Of a DNA stretch of 64,000 nt, positions 26,051 to 35,753 are shown piece after piece. The stretch's first letter is position 1. The number at the start of each line of letters is the position of its first letter. Location: NCBI RefSeq assembly GCF_008245045.1, contig NZ_CP043428.1:744001-808000 (forward strand), read 5' to 3'. Source of the DNA: Campylobacter volucris (GTDB lineage Bacteria > Campylobacterota > Campylobacteria > Campylobacterales > Campylobacteraceae). Below the pieces are notes generated by a model, which was not told the origin of the DNA, did no database searches, and worked only from the letters and a program-made list of their open reading frames with translations. Position numbers and translations under genes: made by a program.

Positions 26051-27005
26051 GTTTATCCTTAAAAGTTGTGATAATTTTTGCTTGGAATTTTAGCCAATCT
26101 TTTTGAAGCATGATAGGAAAACCACCATACACTCTAGCACCTTCTAAATTTTTAGTAACACCACCTCTTGCTGCAATAGTTGCAAAATCTCCAATTTGTA
26201 AATGCCCACTAGTAGCACTTTGACCACCCATGGTAACATTTTTACCTAAAACACTAGAACCTGAAATTCCACTTTGAGCCACGATAAGACAATTTTCTCC
26301 AATTTCACAATTGTGCCCTACTTGAACTAAATTATCTATCTTAGTTCCTTGTTTTATAATAGTGCTTTCAAAAACAGCTCTATCAATCGTAGCGCAAGCT
26401 CCAATTTCCACAAAATCTTCTAAAATCACATTTCCATTATGATATATTTTATAATGCTCTCCATTTTTAGTATGTGCATAACCAAAACCATCACTTCCTA
26501 TAACACAATTTGCAAGCAAATGACATTTTTTACCTATCTTAGTGTCGTTATAAATTACCACATTAGGATGGATGATAGTGCATTCATCTATACTGACATT
26601 ATCTCCTATATAAGCTCCAGCCATAATGATAACATTTTCTCCAATTTGGACATTATCCCCTATATAAACATTAGGCATGATTTTTGCACTTTTTGCTATT
26701 TTTGATTTTTTTTCTACATTTGAAGAAATTAAAGATTTTGCAAAAAGTTTGCTTAATAACGCAAAAGATAAATGTGGATTATCCACTACAAGCTTAATGC
26801 TATCTTTTGGAACTAAATTTTCAAATTCTTTAGAAACCAGCACTGCACCTGCATCAGTATTTGAAATTTTTTTTGAATTTTTTTCTCCATCACAATAACT
26901 AAGCTCAGTAAAACTTGCATTATTTAAAGAATTTAAAGCAGTTATTTCTATATCTTCTCCGCTATATTCTATACCCAAAAATTTTGCTATTTCGCTAATT
27001 TTCAT
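26043..27005 (-). CDS. lpxD: UDP-3-O-acyl-glucosamine N-acyltransferase LpxD
   Basis: LpxD adds the N-linked acyl chain in lipid A synthesis, in the cytoplasm. The 320-residue protein has the N-terminal uridine-binding domain and then a left-handed beta-helix of hexapeptide repeats ([20 protein letters not shown] and later). The catalytic-type His lies in [13 protein letters not shown]. It overlaps ilvH by four bases. The same ilvI-ilvH-lpxD order is recalled from C. jejuni (Cj0574-Cj0576). Confidence 0.95.
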   Translation of the reverse strand: MKISEIAKFLGIEYSGEDIEITALNSLNNASFTELSYCDGEKNSKKISNTDAGAVLVSKEFENLVPKDSIKLVVDNPHLSFALLSKLFAKSLISSNVEKKSKIAKSAKIMPNVYIGDNVQIGENVIIMAGAYIGDNVSIDECTIIHPNVVIYNDTKIGKKCHLLANCVIGSDGFGYAHTKNGEHYKIYHNGNVILEDFVEIGACATIDRAVFESTIIKQGTKIDNLVQVGHNCEIGENCLIVAQSGISGSSVLGKNVTMGGQSATSGHLQIGDFATIAARGGVTKNLEGARVYGGFPIMLQKDWLKFQAKIITTFKDKHE

Positions 27006-27469
27006 CTTACCTCCATTAAAATAGAACCACTTCTTACTATATTGATTGGATTATATTTTTTCATTGTTTTTATAAAATTATCTATCCTTAATGCATCATC
27101 AGTAGCTACAGCTATAATGCTTTCACTATCGCTATATACAACTTTACCATTATAAGCTTTTAAAATTGCATCAAGTCCTGCAAAATTTTCATTTAATGCA
27201 ATTTTTACCAAAGCCGTTTCTTTTTCTATAAAATCACTAGAATCAATTACTTTATAAGTTGGTATTAGCTTATGAAGCTGTTTGATAATTTGCTCAAACA
27301 CTCTCTCATCCCCTAAAGTAACTATATTTATTCTAGAAAATTCTTTATCTTCCAATGGCGCTACGGTTAAAGATTCTATATTATAACCTCTACCAGAAAA
27401 CAATCCAACAACACGAGATAAAACCCCATGTTCGTTTAAAACAATAACAGATATAACCCTTCTTTTCAT
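27002..27469 (-). CDS. ilvH: Acetolactate synthase small subunit IlvH
   Basis: The regulatory subunit of acetohydroxyacid synthase, 155 aa, with an N-terminal ACT domain ([27 protein letters not shown]) that senses valine, and a C-terminal domain (ALVKIALNE). It overlaps ilvI by four bases and lpxD by four bases. Confidence 0.95.
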   Translation of the reverse strand: MKRRVISVIVLNEHGVLSRVVGLFSGRGYNIESLTVAPLEDKEFSRINIVTLGDERVFEQIIKQLHKLIPTYKVIDSSDFIEKETALVKIALNENFAGLDAILKAYNGKVVYSDSESIIAVATDDALRIDNFIKTMKKYNPINIVRSGSILMEVR

Positions 27470-29175
27470 TTTTTATCCTTGTTTTTATAACTAGGTAATA
27501 TCATATTATATATAGCTCCACCTGCTGGCACCATAGGTAAAACATCTTCATATCTATCGATTGCAACATTTAATATAGAAGTTTTTGAAGAATTTAAAGC
27601 ACTAACAAAAGCATTTTTAAATTCATCTTTTGTTGATACATTATAAGCTTCGCAATCAAATCCTTTAGCTATGCTAATAAAATCAGGTTGTTTGCTTAAA
27701 TTTGTATTAGAAAATCTTTCTTCATAAAACATACTTTGCCATTGTCTAACCATACCCAAAAAAGAATTATTTAAAATAATATTAATCACTTTGATACCAT
27801 ATGAACTTGCTGTCATTAATTCTTGGATATTCATTAAAAATGAACCATCTCCAACAAAATTAATAACCAATTCATCTTTAACAGCCAATTTTGCTCCTAA
27901 AGCAGCAGGTAAAGAATACCCCATAGTTCCTTGACCGCCACTAGTAGCTAATTGCCTTGGGTAATTAAAAGGGTAAAATTGCGCAACCCACATTTGGTGC
28001 TGACCAACATCAGTGATGATTCTAGCATCAGGAGCTAATTTTGCACATTCTTGTATAACCCATTGAGGTTTTAAAATTTCATCACTATCTTCATAGATTA
28101 AAGGGTAAAGTTGCTGATAATTTTTTAAAGTCTTGAACCACTCTTGGTATTTTGCATAATCAATATTTTCTTGTTTTAATTCTTCTAAAATATCTTGCAC
28201 TACGCTCTTTACATCACCTACTATAGGAAAATGCGCTTGGATAATTTTAGAAATAGAACTTGGATCTATATCAATATGAACTATTTTTGCGTGTTTAGCA
28301 AATTCACTAGTTTTTCCTGTGATTCTATCGTCAAATCTTGCACCAATTGCTATTAATAAATCACATTCACTTAAAGCTATATTTGCACAATAACTTCCAT
28401 GCATACCTGCCATTTTTAAATTAAGCTCATCATCACTTCTTAAAGTCCCTAAAGCCATTAAAGTTTCTACAGCTGGAATTTTGCTTAATTTTACTAAAGC
28501 TCTTATTTCTTCACTAGCATTGGACGCTATACATCCACCACCAAGATAAAACAAAGGCTTGCTTGCTTCTTTTAAAAGTTGTATTAATTTTTTAATTTGT
28601 CTAATATTTCCTTTATAAGTTGGCTTATAAGTTTTTATAGAAATTTCTTTTGGATACTCCCACATACCAAAACTTGCAGTAACATCCTTAGGTATATCTA
28701 TATGCACAGGCCCTTGTCTGCCTGTTTTTGCTATATAAAATGCTTCTTTTAAAATTTTTGGTAATTCTTCTATATTTTTTACTAAGTAATTATGCTTTAC
28801 ACATGGTCTTGAAGTACCTATGGCATCAATTTCTTGAAATGCATCGGTGCCAATTAATGAATTTGCAACTTGAGCTGAAATCAATACAAGTGGAATCGAA
28901 TCACTATAAGCAGTAGCTAATCCCGTAACCGTATTAGTAAAACCTGGACCACTAGTTACTATCGCTACTCCAACTTCCCCACTCATTCTAGCATAAGCAT
29001 CTGCGCTATGCAATGCAGCTTGTTCGTGTCTTACTAATATATGTTTAAAATAAGTTTGCTTATAAATTTCATCATAAATATTTAAAGCAGCTCCTCCAGG
29101 ATAGCCAAATACTACTTTAATATTTTCTTCTTTTAATGCTTCGCAAATCATTTGCGAGCCACTTAGCTCTCTCAT
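27466..29175 (-). CDS. ilvI: Acetolactate synthase large subunit
   Basis: The catalytic subunit for branched-chain amino-acid synthesis, joining two pyruvates (or pyruvate plus 2-ketobutyrate). At 569 aa the length is normal. ThDP-enzyme features: the catalytic Glu in RHEQAALHSADAYAR near residue 48, the GDGSFLMNIQEL ThDP/Mg motif near residue 438, and the NNSFLGMVRQWQ region. It is the first gene of the ilvI-ilvH-lpxD-small protein operon; its promoter must lie in 29176-29235, where TATTATAA is seen. Confidence 0.95.
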   Translation of the reverse strand: MRELSGSQMICEALKEENIKVVFGYPGGAALNIYDEIYKQTYFKHILVRHEQAALHSADAYARMSGEVGVAIVTSGPGFTNTVTGLATAYSDSIPLVLISAQVANSLIGTDAFQEIDAIGTSRPCVKHNYLVKNIEELPKILKEAFYIAKTGRQGPVHIDIPKDVTASFGMWEYPKEISIKTYKPTYKGNIRQIKKLIQLLKEASKPLFYLGGGCIASNASEEIRALVKLSKIPAVETLMALGTLRSDDELNLKMAGMHGSYCANIALSECDLLIAIGARFDDRITGKTSEFAKHAKIVHIDIDPSSISKIIQAHFPIVGDVKSVVQDILEELKQENIDYAKYQEWFKTLKNYQQLYPLIYEDSDEILKPQWVIQECAKLAPDARIITDVGQHQMWVAQFYPFNYPRQLATSGGQGTMGYSLPAALGAKLAVKDELVINFVGDGSFLMNIQELMTASSYGIKVINIILNNSFLGMVRQWQSMFYEERFSNTNLSKQPDFISIAKGFDCEAYNVSTKDEFKNAFVSALNSSKTSILNVAIDRYEDVLPMVPAGGAIYNMILPSYKNKDKK

Positions 29176-29235
29176 TTTTTACCCTTAATCAAAATAAGAA
29201 TATTATAACGATAATTTTATAAATAAGAAGTTAGG

Positions 29236-29263
29236 AGCAAATTCTTAAATTTAAGAATTTGCT
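29236..29263. terminator. Terminator of the oor operon
   Basis: A perfect 28-bp palindrome made of AGCAAATTCTTAAA and its complement. It includes the last codons and stop of oorC and separates the oor operon from ilvI on the same strand. No long T-run, so partial read-through into ilvI is possible. Confidence 0.65.
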
Positions 29264-29808
29264 TGAGCTTTACTTGCGTATTGTATACCTAAATCAAAAG
29301 CTTTTGAATTAGCGTCTTTAGTTTTAGCTGGTACCATTTCTAGCATAATATTTTTTAAAGCTTGAGTGTCAATGCATTTACTCATATAAGCAGCAATAGC
29401 TAAAGCAACAACTGATTGAGTAGCAACATTTCCTACCTCTTCTTTAGCTATAGTAATGATAGGAATTTCAAAAATTTGCCATTTATCATAATCTTCTTTA
29501 CTTGGATGAACTAAATTTGGCTCTATTACCATAATGCCATTTTTTTCCACCCCATCTTTAAAACCTTGGTATCCTTTATCAGCAGTTGAAAGCATAAAAC
29601 CAACTTCACCTTCTACTGCATAAGGAAAGAAAATTTCATTTTCATCGATGATGATATCTACCTTAGTTGGCCCTCCTCTTACTTGAGAAGTATAAGTAGA
29701 AGCCTTAAAGGCATTGCGACCTTCTTTTATAGCAGCCTTAGCTAAAATTTCACCAGCGGTAATTACTCCTTGACCGCCTTCTCCGCAAAATCTTAATTGA
29801 AATTTCAT
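29251..29808 (-). CDS. oorC: 2-oxoglutarate:acceptor oxidoreductase, gamma-type subunit OorC
   Basis: The 185-residue OorC subunit of the four-part 2-oxoglutarate oxidoreductase, which makes succinyl-CoA and reduces ferredoxin or flavodoxin. It has the POR-gamma signature FCGEGGQGVITAGEILAKAA at residues 7-26 and TYTSQVRGGPTKVDI. It overlaps oorB by four bases. Last gene of the oorDABC operon. Confidence 0.95.
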   Translation of the reverse strand: MKFQLRFCGEGGQGVITAGEILAKAAIKEGRNAFKASTYTSQVRGGPTKVDIIIDENEIFFPYAVEGEVGFMLSTADKGYQGFKDGVEKNGIMVIEPNLVHPSKEDYDKWQIFEIPIITIAKEEVGNVATQSVVALAIAAYMSKCIDTQALKNIMLEMVPAKTKDANSKAFDLGIQYASKAQANS

Positions 29809-30650
29809 TTTAGCACTCCTAGGTCGATCATTCTTTTTTCTTTCAAAGCCTTTCTTACCTCTTCATAAGCATCACAATATTCTGTTTTATTTTCATCTTG
29901 ATGTAAAATTCCTGTAGGAAATTTATCGTGTTTTTGACTTTCATCAAGTTGTTCAAATTTATTCTTTTCTACACAGCGATCTTTTATCCAATCAAGCATT
30001 GTTACAGCTTCACCCATTTTATTTTTTCTACCTAAATTTATATGACAATTTGAAAAAACATCTACAAAACTATATCCTTTATGCGCTAAAGCTTTATAAA
30101 TAATATTTTCTAATTTATTTGCCTCTATCACATTTGTTCTTGCTACAAAAGAAGCCCCAGCAGCTTTTGTCAGCTCACATGCATCAAAATTTGGATCTAT
30201 ATTTCCAGCTTGAGCAGTTACTGTGTAAAAACCTTGCGGTGTTGTAGGTGAAGTTTGAGAATTTGTAAGACCATAGATAAAATTATTGATTAAAATATGA
30301 GTTAAATCTATATTTCTTCTACAACCATGAATGGTATGATTTCCACCAATTGCTAAAGTATCGCCATCTCCACTCACTACTATAACATGTTTTTTAGGAT
30401 TTGCCAATTTTATACCAGTTGCATAAGCTATAGCTCTACCATGAGTTGTATGAACTGTATTGCAATTTACATAAGAACTCATTCTACCACTACAGCCTAT
30501 ACCAGAAACCAAACAAACATCATCCATATTCCATTCTAATTTCTGTATAGCTCTAATAATAGCTTTTAAAACAACTCCATCACCACAGCCCCAGCACCAT
30601 TGAGTAGGAAGCTTATCTACTCTTAAATACTCATCATAATTAAAAGCCAT
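29805..30650 (-). CDS. oorB: 2-oxoglutarate:acceptor oxidoreductase, beta subunit OorB
   Basis: The ThDP-binding subunit, 281 aa. Cys motifs WCWGCGDG near residue 18 and VSGIGCSGRMSSYVNC hold the catalytic and cluster-related Cys. The ThDP/Mg motif is VVSGDGDTLAIGGNH. It overlaps oorA by one base and oorC by four. Confidence 0.96.
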   Translation of the reverse strand: MAFNYDEYLRVDKLPTQWCWGCGDGVVLKAIIRAIQKLEWNMDDVCLVSGIGCSGRMSSYVNCNTVHTTHGRAIAYATGIKLANPKKHVIVVSGDGDTLAIGGNHTIHGCRRNIDLTHILINNFIYGLTNSQTSPTTPQGFYTVTAQAGNIDPNFDACELTKAAGASFVARTNVIEANKLENIIYKALAHKGYSFVDVFSNCHINLGRKNKMGEAVTMLDWIKDRCVEKNKFEQLDESQKHDKFPTGILHQDENKTEYCDAYEEVRKALKEKRMIDLGVLK

Positions 30651-31777
30651 TACATATTCTCCTTTACTTTAGCAATAATTTCACTAGGTGTTATAGGGCG
30701 TCCATTTGCACGATGCAAGCTTATAAAATCATCTCTTTTACTTGCTCTTTGAATTTCTTCTAAATATTGACCCATATTAAGCTCACTAACCATAACTTTG
30801 TTAAATTTAGAAACAACTTGAGCTATTTTTTTCTCAGCCACAGGATATAAAGTAATAGGTCTAAAAAGTCCTACTTTAAAACCTTCTTCTCTAAGTCTTA
30901 ATATAGCTTCTTTAGCTGATCTTGTAACACTACCATAAGCTATGATTAAAAACTGTGCATCATCAAGCATAAATTCTTCCCATTTGCATATATCATCGAC
31001 ATTATTTTTAATCTTGCCTATGAGTCTTTTTATATTTTTATCTACTATAGCTCCATCTTCAGTAGGAAAGCCTATATCGCCATGATGAAGCCCTGTTATA
31101 TGGTAACGATATCCTTGAAAAAATGGATTTAAAACAGCAGCTTCATTTTCACCTGCTGCATAAGGCTTATAATCTTTTTTATCACCTTCAAATTTTTTAC
31201 GATTAATAATTTCTAATTCATTTAATTCAGGCAAAAGTGCTTTACCATTCATATGTCCTACCGTTTCATCTAAAAGCAAAAATACAGGAGTCATATATTT
31301 TTCAGCTAAATTAAAAGCCCTGATTGTCTCAGTATAAGCTTCTTCTAAAGAAGCTGGAGCTAAAGCTATACTTGCATAATCACCATGCGTTGGAGCTTTT
31401 GCTTGAAACAAGTCTCCTTGTGCAACCCTAGTTGGAAGTCCAGTTGAAGGGCCACCTCTCATAACATTTACTATAACAAGTGGAATTTCAGCTATAAATC
31501 CCAAGCCAATTTGCTCAGCTTTTAAAGAAATTCCAGGTCCACTACTTGCTGTCATTGATTTAACCCCACTCATAGAAGCACCAAGAGCTACACTAATACC
31601 TGAAATTTCATCTTCCATTTGTATAAATGTGCCATCGTTTTTTGGTAGCATATGGCTTAATTCATGTGCTATTTCAGAGCTTGGAGTGATAGGATAACCA
31701 CCAAAAAATTTACACCCGCAATCAATAGCTGCTTTTGCTACTAAATTATTACCTGTTGATATTATCTCTCTCATCAT
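30650..31777 (-). CDS. oorA: 2-oxoglutarate:acceptor oxidoreductase, alpha subunit OorA
   Basis: The 375-residue alpha subunit, with YPITPSSEIAHEL near residue 28, EDEISGISVALGASMSG and TASSGPGISLKAE, all conserved in POR-alpha proteins. It starts 5 bases after oorD. It works with OorB at the ThDP active site. Confidence 0.96.
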   Translation of the reverse strand: MMREIISTGNNLVAKAAIDCGCKFFGGYPITPSSEIAHELSHMLPKNDGTFIQMEDEISGISVALGASMSGVKSMTASSGPGISLKAEQIGLGFIAEIPLVIVNVMRGGPSTGLPTRVAQGDLFQAKAPTHGDYASIALAPASLEEAYTETIRAFNLAEKYMTPVFLLLDETVGHMNGKALLPELNELEIINRKKFEGDKKDYKPYAAGENEAAVLNPFFQGYRYHITGLHHGDIGFPTEDGAIVDKNIKRLIGKIKNNVDDICKWEEFMLDDAQFLIIAYGSVTRSAKEAILRLREEGFKVGLFRPITLYPVAEKKIAQVVSKFNKVMVSELNMGQYLEEIQRASKRDDFISLHRANGRPITPSEIIAKVKENM

Positions 31778-31782
31778 TTTTC

Positions 31783-32091
31783 CTAAGCATTTAGTTTTTT
31801 GTATTTATTTTCTTTTACCGCTTTTGCTCGTTCTTTAGCCTCTGGAGTTAATTTAGCAAATTTAAATTCATCTCTTTTAGCCACAAAAATCGCAAAATCA
31901 GGACAATGACTTTCACATTCACTACAACCAATACAAGATTGAGGATGTACTACTTCTATCATCTGTCCTAAAACAGAAGTGATTTCATCTCTCATAGCTA
32001 AAACACCAGCAGGACAATAACTCACACAAATATTACAGGCTTTGCATCTTGCTTCATCTACCCAAACTGGCGTATCTTTTGGAGCAACCAT
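31783..32091 (-). CDS. oorD: 2-oxoglutarate:acceptor oxidoreductase, ferredoxin-like subunit OorD
   Basis: A 102-residue ferredoxin-like subunit with two 4Fe-4S motifs: CKACNICVSYCP and CIGCSECESHCP. It passes electrons from the ThDP centre. First gene of oorDABC; it has its own promoter in the 176-base gap before it (TATAAT on the minus strand, 32166-32171). In C. jejuni sucCD lie directly before oorD (recalled), but here mdh does. Confidence 0.96.
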   Translation of the reverse strand: MVAPKDTPVWVDEARCKACNICVSYCPAGVLAMRDEITSVLGQMIEVVHPQSCIGCSECESHCPDFAIFVAKRDEFKFAKLTPEAKERAKAVKENKYKKLNA

Positions 32092-32165
32092 TTATTTTCC
32101 TTTCGATATAAAACTTAATGTATTTATGAAATTTATTAAAAATCATTTTCTAATTAAACTTTTTA

Positions 32166-32171
32166 TTATAC
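32166..32171 (-). promoter_or_regulatory. -10 element of oorDABC
   Basis: TATAAT on the minus strand in the context AGGTATAAT, about 75 bases before the oorD ATG. The remaining 32092-32267 gap has AT-rich sequence and a weak GTAAC/GTTAC hairpin after mdh; no coding frame is seen there. Confidence 0.55.
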
Positions 32172-32267
32172 CTAAATTGGACACTGATAAAATAATATTT
32201 AAAACATAAAGAAAAAGTAGAGATCTTTTATAACATAAAGTAACATTTGTTAATTTTTTTCAAAAAG

Positions 32268-33164
32268 TTACATATATTTGTGTTTTTCTAAAGAATTTTG
32301 TAATTCTTTTTCTTCTTTAGAATTAAGTTTTAAATTTAAAATTTCAACTACTCCATTTAAACTAAGTCTTGCTAATATCCCAAAAGCTTTATCATAAACT
32401 CCATATTCCCCATTTAAAATCACACTCATAGGTAAAAACTCACCGCTTTTGAGAGATTCTATCATTCTTATACATGCACTAGCAGGAGCTAAATAAGCAG
32501 AAGTTTTAAGATGTTTAATTACTTTAGCTCCACCCTTTTTTACTTCATTTTCTATATAAGCTAAATCATCTTCAGGTAAAATTTCATTGATGTTTTGATT
32601 ATTTATTTTTGATTGAGAATAAAGCAAAACCATATCATCATTATGAAAACCCATTAATTTTGTATCAACATAAAAACTTTTGATGTTTGATTTTTTCGCA
32701 ACTTCATATTTAAATCTTGCATTATCTAAAACTCCAGCCATTGCAACAATTTTTTGAGAAGAAAAAATTTTTTGTTCATACAAAGCATTTAATAAAAAAT
32801 CTACAGGGTTACTAACTATGATAAATAAAGGATCTTGAGTAAATTCTTTTATTTTTTTAGCACAATTTAATAAAATATTAGAATTTATAGCCAAAAGCTC
32901 TTCTCTACTTTGCCCTTCTTTTCTAGCAATTCCTGCGCTAAAAATAACAATATCACAATTTTTAGTATATACATAATCACTTGAACATTTAATATCGATA
33001 TTAAAGTTAAAAGCTGCTATACTTTGGCTTAATTCTAATTCTTTAGCAAAAAGCAAATCTTCATTAATATCTATTAAAACAATCTCATCTACTAATTCTC
33101 TTAAGATTAAACCATAAGCTATGCTAGATCCAACATTTCCCGCTCCAATGATAGTTATTTTCAT
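32268..33164 (-). CDS. mdh: Malate dehydrogenase (LDH-like type)
   Basis: A 298-residue NAD-dependent malate dehydrogenase. It has the Rossmann start KITIIGAGNVGSSIA and the substrate-selecting Arg in SAGIARKEGQSR (an Arg here marks malate rather than lactate dehydrogenases). NPVDFLL follows, as does the catalytic His in MGFHNDDMV (usually HGD; here HND). It follows the AsmA-like gene by 24 bases and precedes oorD. In C. jejuni icd lies on one side and sucCD on the other (recalled); both are missing from those positions here. Confidence 0.92.
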   Translation of the reverse strand: MKITIIGAGNVGSSIAYGLILRELVDEIVLIDINEDLLFAKELELSQSIAAFNFNIDIKCSSDYVYTKNCDIVIFSAGIARKEGQSREELLAINSNILLNCAKKIKEFTQDPLFIIVSNPVDFLLNALYEQKIFSSQKIVAMAGVLDNARFKYEVAKKSNIKSFYVDTKLMGFHNDDMVLLYSQSKINNQNINEILPEDDLAYIENEVKKGGAKVIKHLKTSAYLAPASACIRMIESLKSGEFLPMSVILNGEYGVYDKAFGILARLSLNGVVEILNLKLNSKEEKELQNSLEKHKYM

Positions 33165-33188
33165 TTTCTATCCTTTTTTTGTAGTAGT

Positions 33189-35753
33189 TTATTTAACTAA
33201 ATTCGTTGGTAATTCAAAAATATTTTTGATTAAATGATAAGGCAAGCCAAAACCTTGTGATAATAGTTGTGTTTTAAATTCAGGATTATCCACTGTTCCT
33301 TCAAGTTTTATAAGAGTGCTAATTTGCCTATCTTTACCCAAGACAATTTGATTGATAATTGGAACTACAGAAATAACCGAAGTAGCAGATTTTAAAGTCC
33401 TTAATTCCATTAATCCATCAATTTGTAAATTTCTTAAATTAATCTTAACTTGTCCTAAAATATCTGCACTATCGCCATTAAAATTTAATGCTTCGATATC
33501 AAACAAATCTTTTTGTCTGTGAAAACTCACACCAGCATTTTCGACACTAAAACCTTTTTCGTTAAAACTTGGAGCTTTAAAGAGTAATAAACTAGGAATG
33601 CTATCTATAAAGCTTAAAAGTTGCTGATGAAATTTCAAATCTTTCAAATAAGTATTTTTAAATAAAAATTTCCCTTTAAAAAAATCTGTACTATTGCCAT
33701 CGATATAAAGATTAAATTCTCCATTTTCAAAAATATTTTTTCTCATAAAAATATTTAAAAAATCATCATCCATTTTTAAAGCTTGAACTTCAAAATTATC
33801 TTTATCTAGTAAAAGATCAAAACTAGCTTTGCTTTTATTTGCATCTATTTTTAAATAATCCTTTTTAACCTTTGCTTTAAAATTATCAAAAGTTAAAGTT
33901 TTATTATAATCTTTTAAAAGAATATCTATATTTTTAGCATATATATTATATTCATCATTATCTTGTAAAGCACTTTGAGTATTGTATTGAGAAATTAATA
34001 AATCCACATTATTTAAAGTAATATTTGCATCATGCTTTTTACCTTGAGCAAAGATTACTCCACTTTTGCTGGTTAGATTAAAATCATCTCCTTTGATATC
34101 CACATAAAAACTATCATACTCATATGGATTGCGATTTTTATACACTAAAAAAGAATCAAAGGTTGTATTATTTAAATCCACTTGATAGTTTAAAAAATCA
34201 TTTGTATTGATATTTAATTCACCATCGTAAATATTATTTTCTTGCATTAATTTAGAATAAGATCTTAGTTTAGATAATTTTGCGATATAAAGTCTTAAAC
34301 CTTGATCTAAATTAACCAAAATACCAAATTCTTTATTAATTAAAGTAGTGTTTTGATCAAATTTTAACTCTAATTTTAAATTTTTATCTGTCATTTTTAA
34401 GCTTTGACTAGGCAAATCAATAAAAAAAGAGTATATATCAATATCTCCTTTTTTTTGTTTTAAATTCAAACTAGCATTTAAATCACTATTAGTGTATTTA
34501 CTTTCTATATTTGCTTCTTTGATTTCAACCTTGTCTTTTTTTAAATCAACATTTGCTTTAGTTATCTTAAAATCTTGTATATTAATATTAGAATTTACTA
34601 TATCAAAACGCCCTTCATAAAAAATTTTTTCAGGGTGTTCAAAAGGAAATTTAAGTACCAAATGAGTTTTTGTTTTACCATTATTTTGCAAAAAAGGCAT
34701 GTGTATATCATATAAACGCAAAATTTTATTTACTCTATAATCTAATCTAGCATCATCGCTTTTAATTTTAATGTAAATTCCCGCCTTTTGATTTAGCATA
34801 TCATAAATATAAATTTCACTTTGAGATAAATTATAATTATTAAATTTCAACTCATCAAATTTAAAATCAAGCCTTTGTTTATCAAATTCAAGCTCGACAA
34901 AAGGGCTAGTGATTGGATCTATATTAGTATCTAAAACTACACGAAGATTTTTCACATATCCTTTAGCTTTAATCTCATCAAGATAATACCTATGTTTTCC
35001 AAAATCGATAAACCCATTTAAATTTTCTATATAATACTCACTTGCCTTAACCTTACCACCTACCCAAACATCTAAATTTTCAGGTAAAACTATGTTATTT
35101 TCTTTTAATACATTAAAAACTTTTGATACATCATCTGAGTGAATTTGACTTAATTCATAAGAAAATTCTTCTCTTTTGGCTGATAAATTTACATTGCTTT
35201 GTAAAAAATCACTATCAAGTTTGCCTTTAAAATTATAAAATTTAGTTTTAGGATTAATTAGTAAAACACCATTAAGACTTGCATTATAATCTTTTAATAA
35301 AAATTCATTCAAATTTGCCTGTATGTTTTTATCGCTAATTTTAAGATTAATTTTAATCCGCAAACTTTTTCCATCCACGAAAAATAAATTATCTTTATAT
35401 AAAAATTTTACAGGATAGTTATTAGCATAAAATTCTGCTATATCTATTTCTTCAAAAAACCAATAAACATATTTTATTTTTTTAATTAAATTTACTGCTT
35501 TAGTAAGACTTTTTTCTTCATCAGAATTTTGATTTTGAGAATTTATAATCACTTTTTTAGCATTTAAAATAAGTTTTTTATCTAATTTAATATATAATTT
35601 TTCTAAATTAAAAGAAGAAAATTCTAATTTTTCTATATAAATTCCATTTTTAAGGTAGATAAGCAAAACGATGAAAAGTATGACAGGTAAAGCTAAAAAT
35701 TTAAGAATCTTTTTGATTAGTTGTGATTTGATTTTGATTTTTCTTTTTTCCAT
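33189..35753 (-). CDS. AsmA/YhdP-like envelope protein
   Basis: An 854-residue protein with an N-terminal signal anchor (positively charged MEKRKIKIK, then a helix at about 16-34) and a long beta-rich periplasmic body. Its end (GQVKINLRNLQIDGLMELRTL...LIKLEGTVDNPEFKTQLLSQGFG) is the AsmA/DUF3971-type C-terminus seen in TamB/AsmA-like lipid-transfer proteins. By position it corresponds to Cj0530. Likely role: lipid movement between inner and outer membrane (inference). Its first 83 bases are antisense to the start of mltG. It probably leads the mdh transcript. Confidence 0.82.
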   Translation of the reverse strand: MEKRKIKIKSQLIKKILKFLALPVILFIVLLIYLKNGIYIEKLEFSSFNLEKLYIKLDKKLILNAKKVIINSQNQNSDEEKSLTKAVNLIKKIKYVYWFFEEIDIAEFYANNYPVKFLYKDNLFFVDGKSLRIKINLKISDKNIQANLNEFLLKDYNASLNGVLLINPKTKFYNFKGKLDSDFLQSNVNLSAKREEFSYELSQIHSDDVSKVFNVLKENNIVLPENLDVWVGGKVKASEYYIENLNGFIDFGKHRYYLDEIKAKGYVKNLRVVLDTNIDPITSPFVELEFDKQRLDFKFDELKFNNYNLSQSEIYIYDMLNQKAGIYIKIKSDDARLDYRVNKILRLYDIHMPFLQNNGKTKTHLVLKFPFEHPEKIFYEGRFDIVNSNINIQDFKITKANVDLKKDKVEIKEANIESKYTNSDLNASLNLKQKKGDIDIYSFFIDLPSQSLKMTDKNLKLELKFDQNTTLINKEFGILVNLDQGLRLYIAKLSKLRSYSKLMQENNIYDGELNINTNDFLNYQVDLNNTTFDSFLVYKNRNPYEYDSFYVDIKGDDFNLTSKSGVIFAQGKKHDANITLNNVDLLISQYNTQSALQDNDEYNIYAKNIDILLKDYNKTLTFDNFKAKVKKDYLKIDANKSKASFDLLLDKDNFEVQALKMDDDFLNIFMRKNIFENGEFNLYIDGNSTDFFKGKFLFKNTYLKDLKFHQQLLSFIDSIPSLLLFKAPSFNEKGFSVENAGVSFHRQKDLFDIEALNFNGDSADILGQVKINLRNLQIDGLMELRTLKSATSVISVVPIINQIVLGKDRQISTLIKLEGTVDNPEFKTQLLSQGFGLPYHLIKNIFELPTNLVK

